Of a DNA stretch of 64,000 bases, positions 43,207-51,666 are shown piece by piece. Under the pieces are notes generated by a model. That model worked only from the letters and a program-made list of their open reading frames with translations, was not told where the DNA came from and ran no database searches. This stretch comes from Ructibacterium sp965146665. GTDB lineage: Bacteria > Bacillota > Clostridia > Monoglobales > Monoglobaceae. Location of the stretch: positions 28,576 to 92,575 of the forward strand of contig CBCTHE010000012.1 in NCBI GenBank assembly GCA_965146665.1, in the 5' to 3' direction. Both the position numbers and the translations under genes were made by a program. Numbering within the stretch: the first letter of the stretch is position 1; each line of letters starts with the position of its first letter.

Positions 43207-45495
43207 CTAGCTTCGTGCATCGTCCTGTGTCGGCGGGATCGCCTTTTCTTTTGCATTCTCTATCTCCTGCCGCCATACTTCAAAATCAGAAATGGAGAGC
43301 GGTTTGGAAAAAATATATCCCTGCACCATATCGCAATTCAGTCTCTGCAGGCATATCAGCTGCTCCTGTGTCTCAATGCCCTCTGCCACAATACGGATAT
43401 TCAGTTTTTTCGCCAGCTCAATAATGCTGGATATAACCTTCTGTGCCTTATCGCTCTGGATGTCCGTAAAGAATAATTTGTCCAGTTTAATCGTATCCAC
43501 TTCAAATTCCCTCAGCATAGCCAGAGAGGAAAAACCAAATCCGAAATCATCCAGTGAGCACAAAATCCCATGGCGATGCATCTCCATAATAGAGTTTTTG
43601 ACAATTTCAATTTGTTCCCGGTTAAAAAAGATTGATTCTGTCAGCTCCAGTTCAAGAATTCCATCCGGAATCTGATATTTCTCTTTGATCTCCAAAAAGG
43701 ACTGCAAAAAATGTGGAATACTAAAATGAATGCGGGAAAGGTTGACCGATACCGGGACAAGAGAACTCCCTTCATCCATCCACCGCCGCAGCAGAACGCA
43801 TACAGCCTCAAATACATAGAGGTCAAGCCGTACTATATTCCCATTTTTCTCAAACAGAGGAATAAAATGTGCCGGGGAAATACGACCGAGCTGTGGGTGG
43901 TCCCAGCGGACCAAAGCCTCCGCACCGCCCACTGCCTGACCGGCAAGCTGTACCTTCGGCTGGAGAAAAACCTGAAAATCGCAGTTTTCAATGGAGCCAT
44001 CAAAGGAGGCACTGAGTTCCTGCTCCCATTTCATCTTTTTTGTCAGATCCGCAGTATAAAAGACACACTTCTCTTCGCTTCCTGCCCTTTGGCAAGCCGT
44101 CCTTGCGCGGTCCTGCAGTCTTGTGACGTTCATACCAGGTTCATCAATGATACAGGCTCCCTGTGTCAGTTTCAGACGATACCGGCTGTCACCAAAACAC
44201 TTGTCCGAATAAATATAAATATCCGCCAGCATGTCATTTAACCGTGTCTGTATGCTTTCCTGTCTGCTCTCCCGCAGACACAGGAAAAAATGGTCTGCCT
44301 CTCCCCGTGCGGCGGTCTCATTTCCACGGATATGTCTCTGGAGTACCTGATAAATATATTTCAGTGCATCATTGCCCGCCTCAATCCCAAAGCGTTCGTT
44401 TACAAATTTAAAGTCCTTTACATTCAGCATTACAACGGTATAGGTTTTTGGCAGCATATGCACTGCAAGCCTGTTATATTCCAGTTGAAATGCAGTTTGG
44501 TTCATTCCGCCTGTGAGCGGATCAGTGCAGGCAGCTTTTTCTATCTGAATACGATTTCTTCTAAATGACAGTATAATAAATATTAAAAGCAGTACAAATA
44601 TGACAATCACGCCGCCGACAATGCTAAAAGAGCGAAAAATATACTGATTCGCATACCCCAATATCAGACCGGCTGGTACAAGGGTCAGCAGAACCCAATC
44701 GCTCACTCCGACGGCATGATAGGACAGCACCAGACGCGTATCATCCACGGCCGTAAAATAAAATACGCCCGATGCGCCGTTTGTCATATCCTTCTGCATC
44801 TTCATGATCGCTTCTGTAACCCGCTGTTCATTTCTATTCTTGAAAATGTCGTCAAGCTGCATAAACGGCTTCAGCTCTGTGGGGGAAATAAGCACCTTTC
44901 CGCTGCTGTCTACAATACAGGTCAATCCCGTACCCTCAAAACTCTTCGGCCGGATCAGCTCCTGAACATTTTCCTTCCTTCGTATACCAATCAGGGTCCG
45001 GCCCGTCTCTCCCTGCTCATAGACCGGCACGAAGAAGATCAGATTCTGACCTATCACACAGATGTCCCGATGATCTGTACGCGCTTCTGCATATATGTCT
45101 GCAAGATTACTGAGGCCAGGAATGTCCATATCTGCTGGAAAAGAGCTGCCATCCGGATTCAGAATCACAAAGAAATCAAAATCCAACAGCTTCGCCTTTC
45201 GGCTCAAATATTCTTCTATACGCTCCGCATTGATAAGCGTTGGCAGTGAATCAGCTATCTGTGCCAGAACCTTCTGATCAGTTTCCAGCCGGGCAGCAAT
45301 ATCACTGGCAAGTTGATATGATACGTCTTCCACATAAGTGTTTGTGCTGCTTTCCAGAACATTCCACAACTCGGATGCATTCCAGATCATAGCAGTAATG
45401 ATAAATATAAGAATCACAGTGACCACAGCAATCTGCAGACCGATACCGGCAGGGATACGCTTGGCAAACAATATTATCTTTTCTTGTTTCTTCAT
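43207..45495 (-). CDS. Sensor cyclic-di-GMP phosphodiesterase with degenerate GGDEF and EAL domains
   Basis: 762-residue membrane signalling protein. Membrane segment about 18-40, an extracytoplasmic double-Cache-like sensor to about 275, a second membrane segment about 285-308, a GGDEF domain (about 330-480) and an EAL domain (about 495-745). In the GGDEF domain the signature is GEADHF, so cyclase activity is probably lost. The EAL domain keeps EALVRWDHP, NLSRIHF, ELTES, DDFGFGFSSL, KLDK, EGIETQEQ and QGYIFSKP, so it should hydrolyse c-di-GMP. GTTGTTTATATGAAG precedes the ATG, with GGAG upstream. It is a single gene; ligand unknown. Confidence 0.92.
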   Translation of the reverse strand: MKKQEKIILFAKRIPAGIGLQIAVVTVILIFIITAMIWNASELWNVLESSTNTYVEDVSYQLASDIAARLETDQKVLAQIADSLPTLINAERIEEYLSRKAKLLDFDFFVILNPDGSSFPADMDIPGLSNLADIYAEARTDHRDICVIGQNLIFFVPVYEQGETGRTLIGIRRKENVQELIRPKSFEGTGLTCIVDSSGKVLISPTELKPFMQLDDIFKNRNEQRVTEAIMKMQKDMTNGASGVFYFTAVDDTRLVLSYHAVGVSDWVLLTLVPAGLILGYANQYIFRSFSIVGGVIVIFVLLLIFIILSFRRNRIQIEKAACTDPLTGGMNQTAFQLEYNRLAVHMLPKTYTVVMLNVKDFKFVNERFGIEAGNDALKYIYQVLQRHIRGNETAARGEADHFFLCLRESRQESIQTRLNDMLADIYIYSDKCFGDSRYRLKLTQGACIIDEPGMNVTRLQDRARTACQRAGSEEKCVFYTADLTKKMKWEQELSASFDGSIENCDFQVFLQPKVQLAGQAVGGAEALVRWDHPQLGRISPAHFIPLFEKNGNIVRLDLYVFEAVCVLLRRWMDEGSSLVPVSVNLSRIHFSIPHFLQSFLEIKEKYQIPDGILELELTESIFFNREQIEIVKNSIMEMHRHGILCSLDDFGFGFSSLAMLREFEVDTIKLDKLFFTDIQSDKAQKVISSIIELAKKLNIRIVAEGIETQEQLICLQRLNCDMVQGYIFSKPLSISDFEVWRQEIENAKEKAIPPTQDDARS

Positions 45496-45868
45496 ATAAA
45501 CAACTCCTGCTTAATGCTTCATATCTGAGTCCACGGCAATCCAAAATGGATTTTATATATTATTTTATCATAATTATAAAAAATAAGCAACTGGGTATTT
45601 GTGTCCGTAAGCATATAATACATTATTTTCTTGGGGTACTGTATCTGCTTCAGGAGCCGTATATCCCGCCCCTGAGAGCAGCAGGCATCGGTCAAATCCG
45701 CAGTGACATAGGCACCGTCCGCCAGGAATCCGCCGCAGTGATCTTGGTAACCGCATCCTGCTCTGGCTGTACGCTGGGATTGAGCACCAGCGTATTATGG
45801 CAGCTTCGTTTGAAAAAACTCTGACTTGCTTATCCATATCCGATTTCTCTTTGTGCCAGACCTTGCTT
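45496..45868. other. Gene-poor region left of an IS3 remnant
   Basis: About 370 bases upstream of the EAL gene. Frames of 80-90 codons on both strands have no RBS and no recognisable product. The minus strand around 45650-45800 has protein-like composition in more than one frame, as a decayed gene would, but I cannot name it. Confidence 0.4.
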
Positions 45869-46094
45869 TTATAATTTCAATATTAGGGAAATCCATATGA
45901 TAGTGCTGTGATGGAATCATTCTATCGAACATTAAAAAGAGAGCTTGTTCAGGATGCAGATTACGACAATCCTGAACAAGCTCGCATGGATTTTTTAATA
46001 TATTGAATTATATTACAACACCAAACGGATAAATTCTGCTATTGGATGGGTCAGTCCTTGTCAATTTGATATGCAAGATTGCAATACTTCTTAA
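45869..46094 (+). pseudogene. IS3-family transposase (OrfB) 3' fragment, frameshifted
   Basis: GNPYDSAVMESFYRTLKREL followed by DNPEQARMDFLIY matches the C-terminal DDE catalytic part of IS3 OrfB (the E of MESF is the catalytic glutamate). A frame change near 46004 continues as ELYYNTKRINSAIGWVSPCQ to a stop at 46094. TGTCCAGTTTTTTTGACA at about 46102 looks like the terminal repeat of the element. The upstream catalytic domain, OrfA and left end are absent. Confidence 0.8.
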
Positions 46095-46212
46095 CTTTGT
46101 GTCCAGTTTTTTTGACATGACCAACGAGTCTTTTCTATTGTCCGTTTTTACTGATGCAGTTCAACAGATGAGCCGTCTCTTTTTGTTTTCATTCTGCGTA
46201 TGCGTCAAGGGA

Positions 46213-47004
46213 CTACCGGTAATTTTTGCAGAGGCCCAGAACCTTTCCATAGCACCGCAGAGAATCCAAATCATGAAAATAAATGGTGTCATATTTGGGA
46301 TTGTGGGAGAGGAGCCCCTCCATAGCCCGCTCCTTGACATAGACGGAGCCGTTGACGTAGAAGATTCCAACCTCCCCCGGTCTGATATCCTGACAGGGCG
46401 CGACATAGAGCTTATCACCGTCGTGGTAGGTGGGCTCCATGCTGTCCCCGCAGACCCGGACAACAAATTCGGCGCCTGCAGGGGGCACCTCCAGCAAATC
46501 CAGCGTGATACATTGTTCGCTGTCCATAAACTGCCCGGTTCCGGCGGACACCGGCGTGTCATAATATATGATGGAACCCAGCACCTCCGGCTCTGCGGCC
46601 GCCATGTATTTCGGCATCTCCGCCAGCATGGCCACATATTCCTCAGCCCGGCGCCTGCCCTCGTCATTCAGCTTCTCATACAGCTCCATATACCGGTTCT
46701 CCAGGCCAAAGGCGCGGATCACCTTCCCGGAACGCGACGCCCGTTCCAGCGTATGCGCGGCCTGACAGCCGGAAGCCTGATCCAACCCGCCCGCCAGCTC
46801 ATTCACGTCCATATCCATAGCCGCCGCAATCTGCTGCATGGTTTGAAACGACGGCATGATGGGCCGCTTTGTGCGCGGATTTTGATTCTTTTCCAGCATG
46901 GAGACATAGCCCTTGCTCAGTCCAGCCCTGTCGGAAAATGCCTGCATGGTGGTATTAGTTTTCTTCCGGTATTGCCTGATCATTTCTCCCAGTGTCATAC
47001 CCAC
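46213..47004 (-). CDS. HTH-XRE / S24 peptidase repressor (LexA/CI-like)
   Basis: 263-residue repressor. Residues 6-70 are an XRE helix-turn-helix (MQAFSDRAGLSKGYVSMLEK), followed by a linker. The C-terminal S24 peptidase domain has an Ala-Gly cleavage candidate in TPVSAGTGQF, the catalytic serine in VCGDSMEPTYHDGDKLYV and the general-base lysine in GSVYVKERAM. RecA-stimulated or other self-cleavage is therefore plausible. An AGGAGG site lies before the ATG. It is divergent from a small membrane protein gene with shared AT-rich operator-like repeats between them. It could be a prophage-type repressor left in the chromosome. Confidence 0.88.
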   Translation of the reverse strand: MGMTLGEMIRQYRKKTNTTMQAFSDRAGLSKGYVSMLEKNQNPRTKRPIMPSFQTMQQIAAAMDMDVNELAGGLDQASGCQAAHTLERASRSGKVIRAFGLENRYMELYEKLNDEGRRRAEEYVAMLAEMPKYMAAAEPEVLGSIIYYDTPVSAGTGQFMDSEQCITLDLLEVPPAGAEFVVRVCGDSMEPTYHDGDKLYVAPCQDIRPGEVGIFYVNGSVYVKERAMEGLLSHNPKYDTIYFHDLDSLRCYGKVLGLCKNYR

Positions 47005-47023
47005 GCCTCCTTTTGTTTAATAT

Positions 47024-47167
47024 ATTATACACCAACCTCCTGCCGCTTGTCAATACACAAAATAAAAACTGGGTAGAATTTAATAAATGCCAATTTTCCG
47101 TTTTATTTGTTTGCTATGTTAAATTCTGTTTACCGTGCTTGACAAATTGAGTTTATTGTGTTAAACT
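47024..47167. promoter_or_regulatory. Divergent promoters and operator-like repeats
   Basis: Minus-strand promoter for the repressor: TTGACA (47053-47048), 18 bases, TATAAT (47029-47024). Plus-strand promoter for the small gene: TTGACA (47139-47144), 17 bases, TAAACT (47162-47167). Between them TAGAATTTAATAAA (47074) and TGTTAAATTCTGTTTA (47117) are inverted copies, and GTTTATTGTGTTAAAC (47151-47166) overlaps the plus-strand -10. These are the obvious candidate repressor sites. Confidence 0.65.
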
Positions 47168-47248
47168 ATCATTGTCAGTTCCAGAAAACAGGGCCCCATA
47201 GCCGGGCCTGCTGAGAAACTACAGATAATTGGAAAGGGAGTACATACC

Positions 47249-47545
47249 ATGACAAATGCAAACGCAACAGGAATCCTGACCGCGCGGCCTCTGGCCTCTG
47301 ATATTAGAGCGCTCCGCCCAAGCAAAGCCGCCTATGCCCCCGCACAGTACCGCACAGTGGTCTTTGCGGCCATTCTGGGACGCATGATCCAGCTGCTGCA
47401 GTGGACATGCCTGATCCTTGCAATCTGGCTGGTCAGCTGTAACGAATTCTATGATACGCCTCTCTGGATGCCTCTGGCGCTGGGCGCCGCGGCTCTGTCT
47501 CTGTTCCGGCTGGCCCCAAAGCGTCTGCGCGCCCGCCGTTCCTGA
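47249..47545 (+). CDS. Small membrane protein under the S24 repressor
   Basis: 98-residue protein. A polar N-terminus of about 35 residues, a hydrophobic segment at about 38-63 (VVFAAILGRMIQLLQWTCLILAIW), a short NEFYDTP turn and a second at about 71-86, ending in a basic tail (KRLRARRS). GGAAAGGGAG precedes the ATG. No family recognised. Its promoter overlaps a candidate operator of the divergent repressor, so it is probably the regulated target, perhaps stress-induced. Confidence 0.6.
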   Translation: MTNANATGILTARPLASDIRALRPSKAAYAPAQYRTVVFAAILGRMIQLLQWTCLILAIWLVSCNEFYDTPLWMPLALGAAALSLFRLAPKRLRARRS

Positions 47546-47586
47546 TCTTCTCTGTTACAGAAAATCTAATCCTCCTTATATAGCAG

Positions 47587-47616
47587 AAGCCCCGCTTCCA
47601 ATGAAAGCGAGGCTTT
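47587..47616. terminator. Intrinsic terminator between convergent genes
   Basis: AAGCCCCGCTT and AAGCGAGGCTT form an 11-bp stem with one mismatch, with T and A runs on either side. Confidence 0.6.
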
Positions 47617-47631
47617 GCACTTCTTTCCGTA

Positions 47632-48054
47632 TTACGCAAAATCCAAAAGATTCAGGCCGATCTCCCCGGAAAATCTGCGGCCTGCCGGTGCGCCGGCGGG
47701 CACAATCACGATTTCCCCGGTGGCGCTGACCACGGCGCGGTTCAAATGACCGCCCCGCACATTCTGTTCCTCGTCCGCCACCGCAATGTGCAGATGGAGA
47801 TAGGGCTTTCCGTCCATCCGTGTGATGTTTCCCGTCAGGGAAACGATCTCAAAATCCCCCTGCAGTTCTCTGGAAATATACCGCTTCTCCGCCGTTTTGA
47901 AAAGCCCCATTTCGACCGTCCCCACCGCGCCGATGCCCATGACAAAGCCGGCCGTGATCTTCTCCTTCTCGCAGAGTTCCCCAATGCAGGTCAGGAGCTC
48001 TTCGCCCCGCTCTGCCCGTAACAGATACATTTCATCCAATTTTTGATATTCCAT
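47632..48054 (-). CDS. PPC (PCC/DUF296) domain protein
   Basis: 140 residues from the ATG at 48054, chosen because AGGAGG is six bases upstream; the open frame continues 20 codons further. It is a stand-alone PPC domain: LLRAERGEELLTCIGELCEK at the start, GFVMGIGAVGTVEMGLF (the GxGxxxxxxxG loop), GNITRMDGKPYLHLHIAVAD with the conserved His pattern, then GGHLNRAVVSATGEIVI. Bacterial PPC proteins form trimers of unknown role (related to plant AT-hook proteins). Monocistronic. Confidence 0.85.
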   Translation of the reverse strand: MEYQKLDEMYLLRAERGEELLTCIGELCEKEKITAGFVMGIGAVGTVEMGLFKTAEKRYISRELQGDFEIVSLTGNITRMDGKPYLHLHIAVADEEQNVRGGHLNRAVVSATGEIVIVPAGAPAGRRFSGEIGLNLLDFA

Positions 48055-48187
48055 GTGCGCCTCCTGTGCTATATATTTTTCTATAGTATACCACATTCCT
48101 TTCCTATTTTCCATCTCTGATTTTCTCCTTTGAATACATCAAAATATCCAGCCGCCTGTCAGCCTCCGGATTTTTTATATTCATATT

Positions 48188-48412
48188 CTATTCGCAGTCT
48201 GCCATATAATCCTCGACAACATCCAGAAGATGTTCCTCCGCGACCTCCCAGGCATTGCACAGGCTGATCAGGTCCCGGACATATCCTTCATCGCTGGAAA
48301 TATCCCTGACCTCTGTCACCTTTACGCCATCCCTGTAGCCGGCGATTCCATAAGCCGTATAAGCATCGCCATCCACTTCGTTTTTCTCTTGGATCTTATC
48401 ATATGTAACCAT
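48188..48412 (-). CDS. Small acidic protein, DUF6514-like
   Basis: 74 residues, pI strongly acidic. The pattern YTAYGIAGYRDG, VRDISSDEGYVRDLISLCN, then HLLDVVEDYMAD resembles the DUF6514 family found in spore-forming Clostridia. GGGAGG is 12-13 bases before the ATG. A promoter (TTGATT, 17 bases, TATAAT at 48603-48598) lies about 200 bases upstream, so it has a long leader. Function unknown. Confidence 0.65.
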   Translation of the reverse strand: MVTYDKIQEKNEVDGDAYTAYGIAGYRDGVKVTEVRDISSDEGYVRDLISLCNAWEVAEEHLLDVVEDYMADCE

Positions 48413-48746
48413 TGTTATTCAACATCCTCCCTTACTTATTTTTTATGTTATTTATGTGAATAACCTGACATTTGAATTATCCTGACAGAAAGACTCTGAT
48501 GCAAATACTTTTGGATAAAACTGATTGAACAAAAACATTGATATCTGAAATTTCGTACGCCGAGGCCTAAAAACCGGGCCTGAAGAACAACGAGTCTATT
48601 ATACCACCATATTTATCCAAAATCAATGCCATAAAGTTCCCTTTTTCGCCCTTAAAGTACCCAACCTATTTCTTATTTTGCACTGCTCTTTTATAATTAT
48701 CAAGTACACAACAAGTACATAGTAAGCCTATAAAGGAGAGATAGCC
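48413..48746. promoter_or_regulatory. Divergent control region for the DUF6514-like and XRE genes
   Basis: Minus-strand promoter: TTGATT (48626-48621) and TATAAT (48603-48598). Its leader contains a small stem AGGCC/GGCCT near 48563-48581. On the plus side CAAGTACACAACAAGTACAT (48701-48720) is a direct repeat of AAGTAC-type half sites next to an AT-rich -10-like stretch (TATAAT near 48692), a plausible site for the XRE protein. No gene lies here. Confidence 0.45.
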
Positions 48747-49079
48747 GTGACAGAACAAAGATTGAAAAACATTTTTGCCGACAACCTGAGAAAAGCGATG
48801 TATGAACGGGGACTGACCATGGCCGCCCTAAGCAAAAAGGCCGAGGTCTCATCGAAAACCATTAGAAAGATACTGGACGGACAGAACAACACCAGTATGA
48901 AAACTGTCAACAAACTGGCAAACGCACTTGCGGTTGGGCCGGACATGCTCCTGAAATCCCCGGTCAAATTGGATGAGATTGAGGATATGAAAAATATGAT
49001 TGAGTTCTTTGACAGAATTACCGCAAACGCCATTGAATGCAAAAAATTTCTGGCCAAACAGGTGTATGAGTCCTCTTGA
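48747..49079 (+). CDS. HTH-XRE transcriptional regulator
   Basis: 110-residue repressor-like protein. The helix-turn-helix spans about residues 10-65 (LRKAMYERGLTMAALSKKAE, then SSKTIRKILDGQNNTSMKTV). The C-terminal half is a short helical segment for dimerisation (MIEFFDRITANAIECKKFL). GGAGAG lies upstream of the start. Direct repeats just upstream suggest autoregulation. It faces a convergent HdeD-like gene across a strong terminator. Confidence 0.82.
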   Translation: MTEQRLKNIFADNLRKAMYERGLTMAALSKKAEVSSKTIRKILDGQNNTSMKTVNKLANALAVGPDMLLKSPVKLDEIEDMKNMIEFFDRITANAIECKKFLAKQVYESS

Positions 49080-49130
49080 GACCGTTCACAGATCTAAAAT
49101 TCTCCCGCTTTGAGCCTGCAAAAATTAGAA

Positions 49131-49172
49131 AAAGGCAGTGTCCTGTGCGGACACACAGGACACTGCCTTTTT
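49131..49172. terminator. Bidirectional intrinsic terminator
   Basis: A 17-bp stem (AAAGGCAGTGTCCTGTG and its complement) around CGGACA, with T on one side and A on the other. It ends the xre and hdeD-like transcripts. Confidence 0.9.
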
Positions 49173-49181
49173 TAACAGCTC

Positions 49182-49760
49182 TTAAAGTTCCGAATTGATC
49201 TCCTCCGCCTCAATGACGTCCGGTCGTTTTTCCACCTTGACCAGCGCCAGAGCGGCCCACAAATTCTGAATTCCGTCAATAATCAAAGTGATGCCGATCA
49301 GCCGCATGAACAGCGCCGCCCCCTCAAAAGGATTAAAAACCAGCAGAATTCCAAAGCCGCCTGCAACGATTGCCAGAATCAGCATCAACCACCACCGCGG
49401 CATGCCGAAACGCTTGGCATCCAGCGCGGTCTGCAGCTTGAAAACGCTGTCAATGGCAATATACAAGCCGATCACCACCGGAAGCAGGGCAATGATGGGC
49501 CGGGGATGGAACAGCAGGATAATTCCGAATACCAGCACAAAAATCCCCAGTGCAAGGTCAAACTGAAACGCCAGCCGGTACTGGTCCTTTGAGAAATATC
49601 CAACCAGCCGAATGATGCCGTAGATCACGCATAGACCGCCCAGCACGCAGCAGAAGGTGACAATGGAGATTTCCGGCCATATGGTCAGGCACAGGCCGAC
49701 CAGCATAAAGATTCCGGACAGAATCATATAGGCCCGCTTTGCCTCTTTGACTAAACGCAT
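49182..49760 (-). CDS. HdeD/DUF308 family membrane protein
   Basis: 192 residues with six hydrophobic segments in three pairs, the DUF308/HdeD repeat pattern (IWPEISIVTFCCVLGGLCVIYG, FHPRPIIALLPVVIGLYIAID and FNPFEGAALFMRLIGITLIIDG share the P-x(n)-G-x-x-x-I-x-D/G spacing). The tail is short and acidic. HdeD in E. coli is linked to acid resistance. Here it follows the oleate hydratase gene by 12 bases, so the two are probably co-transcribed and may both serve the membrane or fatty-acid stress response. Confidence 0.85.
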   Translation of the reverse strand: MRLVKEAKRAYMILSGIFMLVGLCLTIWPEISIVTFCCVLGGLCVIYGIIRLVGYFSKDQYRLAFQFDLALGIFVLVFGIILLFHPRPIIALLPVVIGLYIAIDSVFKLQTALDAKRFGMPRWWLMLILAIVAGGFGILLVFNPFEGAALFMRLIGITLIIDGIQNLWAALALVKVEKRPDVIEAEEINSEL

Positions 49761-49772
49761 AACCGTCCCTCC

Positions 49773-51503
49773 TCAGCAATAGGATTTTTTCAGCGCTTTT
49801 GCAAGGATTCTTGGATCCTTTTTATAAGGTGTCACAGGACAGATCTCCCGGTCGATGTCGAACAGCTTATACACAGCAATCCGCGCCGCCCGTACAGAAT
49901 ACTCCTCTGTGAATACCATGTCCTCCGGTATTTCCACAAACTGGCTGATCATGGCAAAGTTTGTGGACCCCTCCGGCACCACCTGCGGCCGGTCGTTCAT
50001 GGCCCGCGGCTGGAACTGTGCGTCCACATAGGGCATCATGCAGGGAATCACATTGACCACAGACTCCATGATTTCATCCTTTTCCTCCAGCATGTGCAGA
50101 TGATAAAGCAGTTCTTCCAGGATCTCTGCGCCTGTGCAGTCCCGCATGGGCTTCTGAATATGGTTGCCCGCTGTATTTGTATAAAGGCCGTATCCCCAGA
50201 ATATGGTGGTATCCATTTCCTGTGCTTTAAAATGCGGCTGGGCGGCCACAACAATGCTCATGAGCCAGTTGGAATCCTTAAAGGTCATCAGCGCGCCGCT
50301 GCCCGGAATATTGCCGGAAAAATTCTCAATCAGTTTTAACAGCTGATTCCCATGCATGGTGACTGTAAAGCTTTCCCAGTTGGTCTCCTCCGGGTTTCCA
50401 AAGAACGGCCTGGGATTGCCGAGGACGGGTTTCTTCGCCGCTACCTTTGCCCAGAGATCGCCGGATACTGGATTTTCCGGTGCCATGGGCGCGGGTGTAT
50501 GCAGGTCCCCAAGGGCGGCGCTGTCTGTCATACAGCCGTTTGTCATGATGCAGACGTCGCCGTTTGCCAGTTCAATGGTCTTTTCTCCCGCTTCATCCTC
50601 CATATGAATGGCGGTAACCGTGATGCTGTCGCCCTCCGCGAAATCAAGATCCGTAACGGTTGCCTTGATGGAAAAATCTACGCCATGTCCCTCCAGATAG
50701 GTACGAAGGGGCAGAATCACACTTTCGTATTGATTATATCGGGTCCGCGTCACCCCTTCCAGGGTTTCAATCCGGCTGAATTCAAAAATCATCCGCTCCA
50801 TATACCGCTTGAACTCAAACAGACTGCTCCACTTCTGGAACGCAAAGGTGGTCTGCCACATATACCAGAAATTTGTCTCAAAGAAGTGGGGGGTATTCGC
50901 AAACCAGTCGCAGATCCGCAGATGATCCAGCTCCTTCTCCGGCGTGATCATCAGTTTGCCAAGGGCCATGCGGTCCTCGTTGTTAAAGCCCATGCTGGTC
51001 ACGTCCAAAATCCGGCCATCCTTATCCACAAGCCGCGCCTTTGCGCAGGTGGGATGCGCGTGGTCAAAATCCAGAATCTCCTGTGTCACGCTGCAACCCG
51101 GCCGCTCCAGAGACGGGATGGTGGAAAACAGCTCCCAAAAGTTCTCATAGGTCTCCTCATTGAGCATCCGGCCGCCCCGGCACACAAATCCCTCTTCCAT
51201 AGTGCCGGCCCCGTCATTGCTACCGCCGAGCACAGGCATACTCTCCAGAATATGAATTTTTGCTCCCTCAAAGCCACAGTCCCGGATCAGATAGGCCGCA
51301 CCCGCCATACTCGCCAGTCCGCCGCCGATGAAATACACCTTTTTCTGCCCGTATTCCCGGTTCCGCACTGCGTTTGCCGCCCGCTTTTCCTTTTCCTCCT
51401 GCTGAGTTTCCTTCAGCTTCTTTGCCATAGCCGCCGCACCGACCGATGCGCCCACCGCCGCTGTCAATCCCAGCAGCTTCTTTACCGTATTTCCTTTTTT
51501 CAT
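49773..51503 (-). CDS. ohyA: Oleate hydratase
   Basis: FAD-dependent hydratase that adds water to cis-9 double bonds of unsaturated fatty acids (oleate to 10-hydroxystearate). 576 residues. FAD loop VYFIGGGLASMAGAAYL near 55-71 with the downstream acidic ESMPVLGGSNDGAG, catalytic region GGRMLNEETYENFWELF, and the C-terminal VNVIPCMMPYVDAQFQPRA. The N-terminal 45 residues are a hydrophobic/charged extension (LLGLTAAVGASVGAAAMAKKL), possibly membrane-associating. AAGGAGGAAATAACC precedes the ATG. It lies downstream of a TetR gene and carries an operator-like palindrome. Confidence 0.93.
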   Translation of the reverse strand: MKKGNTVKKLLGLTAAVGASVGAAAMAKKLKETQQEEKEKRAANAVRNREYGQKKVYFIGGGLASMAGAAYLIRDCGFEGAKIHILESMPVLGGSNDGAGTMEEGFVCRGGRMLNEETYENFWELFSTIPSLERPGCSVTQEILDFDHAHPTCAKARLVDKDGRILDVTSMGFNNEDRMALGKLMITPEKELDHLRICDWFANTPHFFETNFWYMWQTTFAFQKWSSLFEFKRYMERMIFEFSRIETLEGVTRTRYNQYESVILPLRTYLEGHGVDFSIKATVTDLDFAEGDSITVTAIHMEDEAGEKTIELANGDVCIMTNGCMTDSAALGDLHTPAPMAPENPVSGDLWAKVAAKKPVLGNPRPFFGNPEETNWESFTVTMHGNQLLKLIENFSGNIPGSGALMTFKDSNWLMSIVVAAQPHFKAQEMDTTIFWGYGLYTNTAGNHIQKPMRDCTGAEILEELLYHLHMLEEKDEIMESVVNVIPCMMPYVDAQFQPRAMNDRPQVVPEGSTNFAMISQFVEIPEDMVFTEEYSVRAARIAVYKLFDIDREICPVTPYKKDPRILAKALKKSYC

Positions 51504-51602
51504 GGTTATTTCCTCCTTTTATATGTGCCGCTTTCGGCTTTGCTCTGTCTCATATTTTTATTATACTGCTTTTTGGCAAGAATACTACGGACAAAAAAAT
51601 AA

Positions 51603-51625
51603 CAGTGCACAAAATTTGTGCACTG
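51603..51625. promoter_or_regulatory. Candidate TetR operator upstream of ohyA
   Basis: A perfect inverted repeat, arms CAGTGCACAAA and TTTGTGCACTG around one base, sits about 100 bases before ohyA and about 40 bases beyond the TetR stop. A TATAAT on the minus strand lies near 51562. This is the expected place for a TetR-type site. Confidence 0.6.
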
Positions 51626-51666
51626 ACGCAATTTTGTCTGAATTTCAGGCAAATGTCCAAATCTGT

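Noticed and set aside
45574..45837. 87-codon minus-strand frame beside the IS3 relic
   Set aside because: No RBS, no recognisable product; neighbouring frames look equally protein-like, as in decayed DNA.
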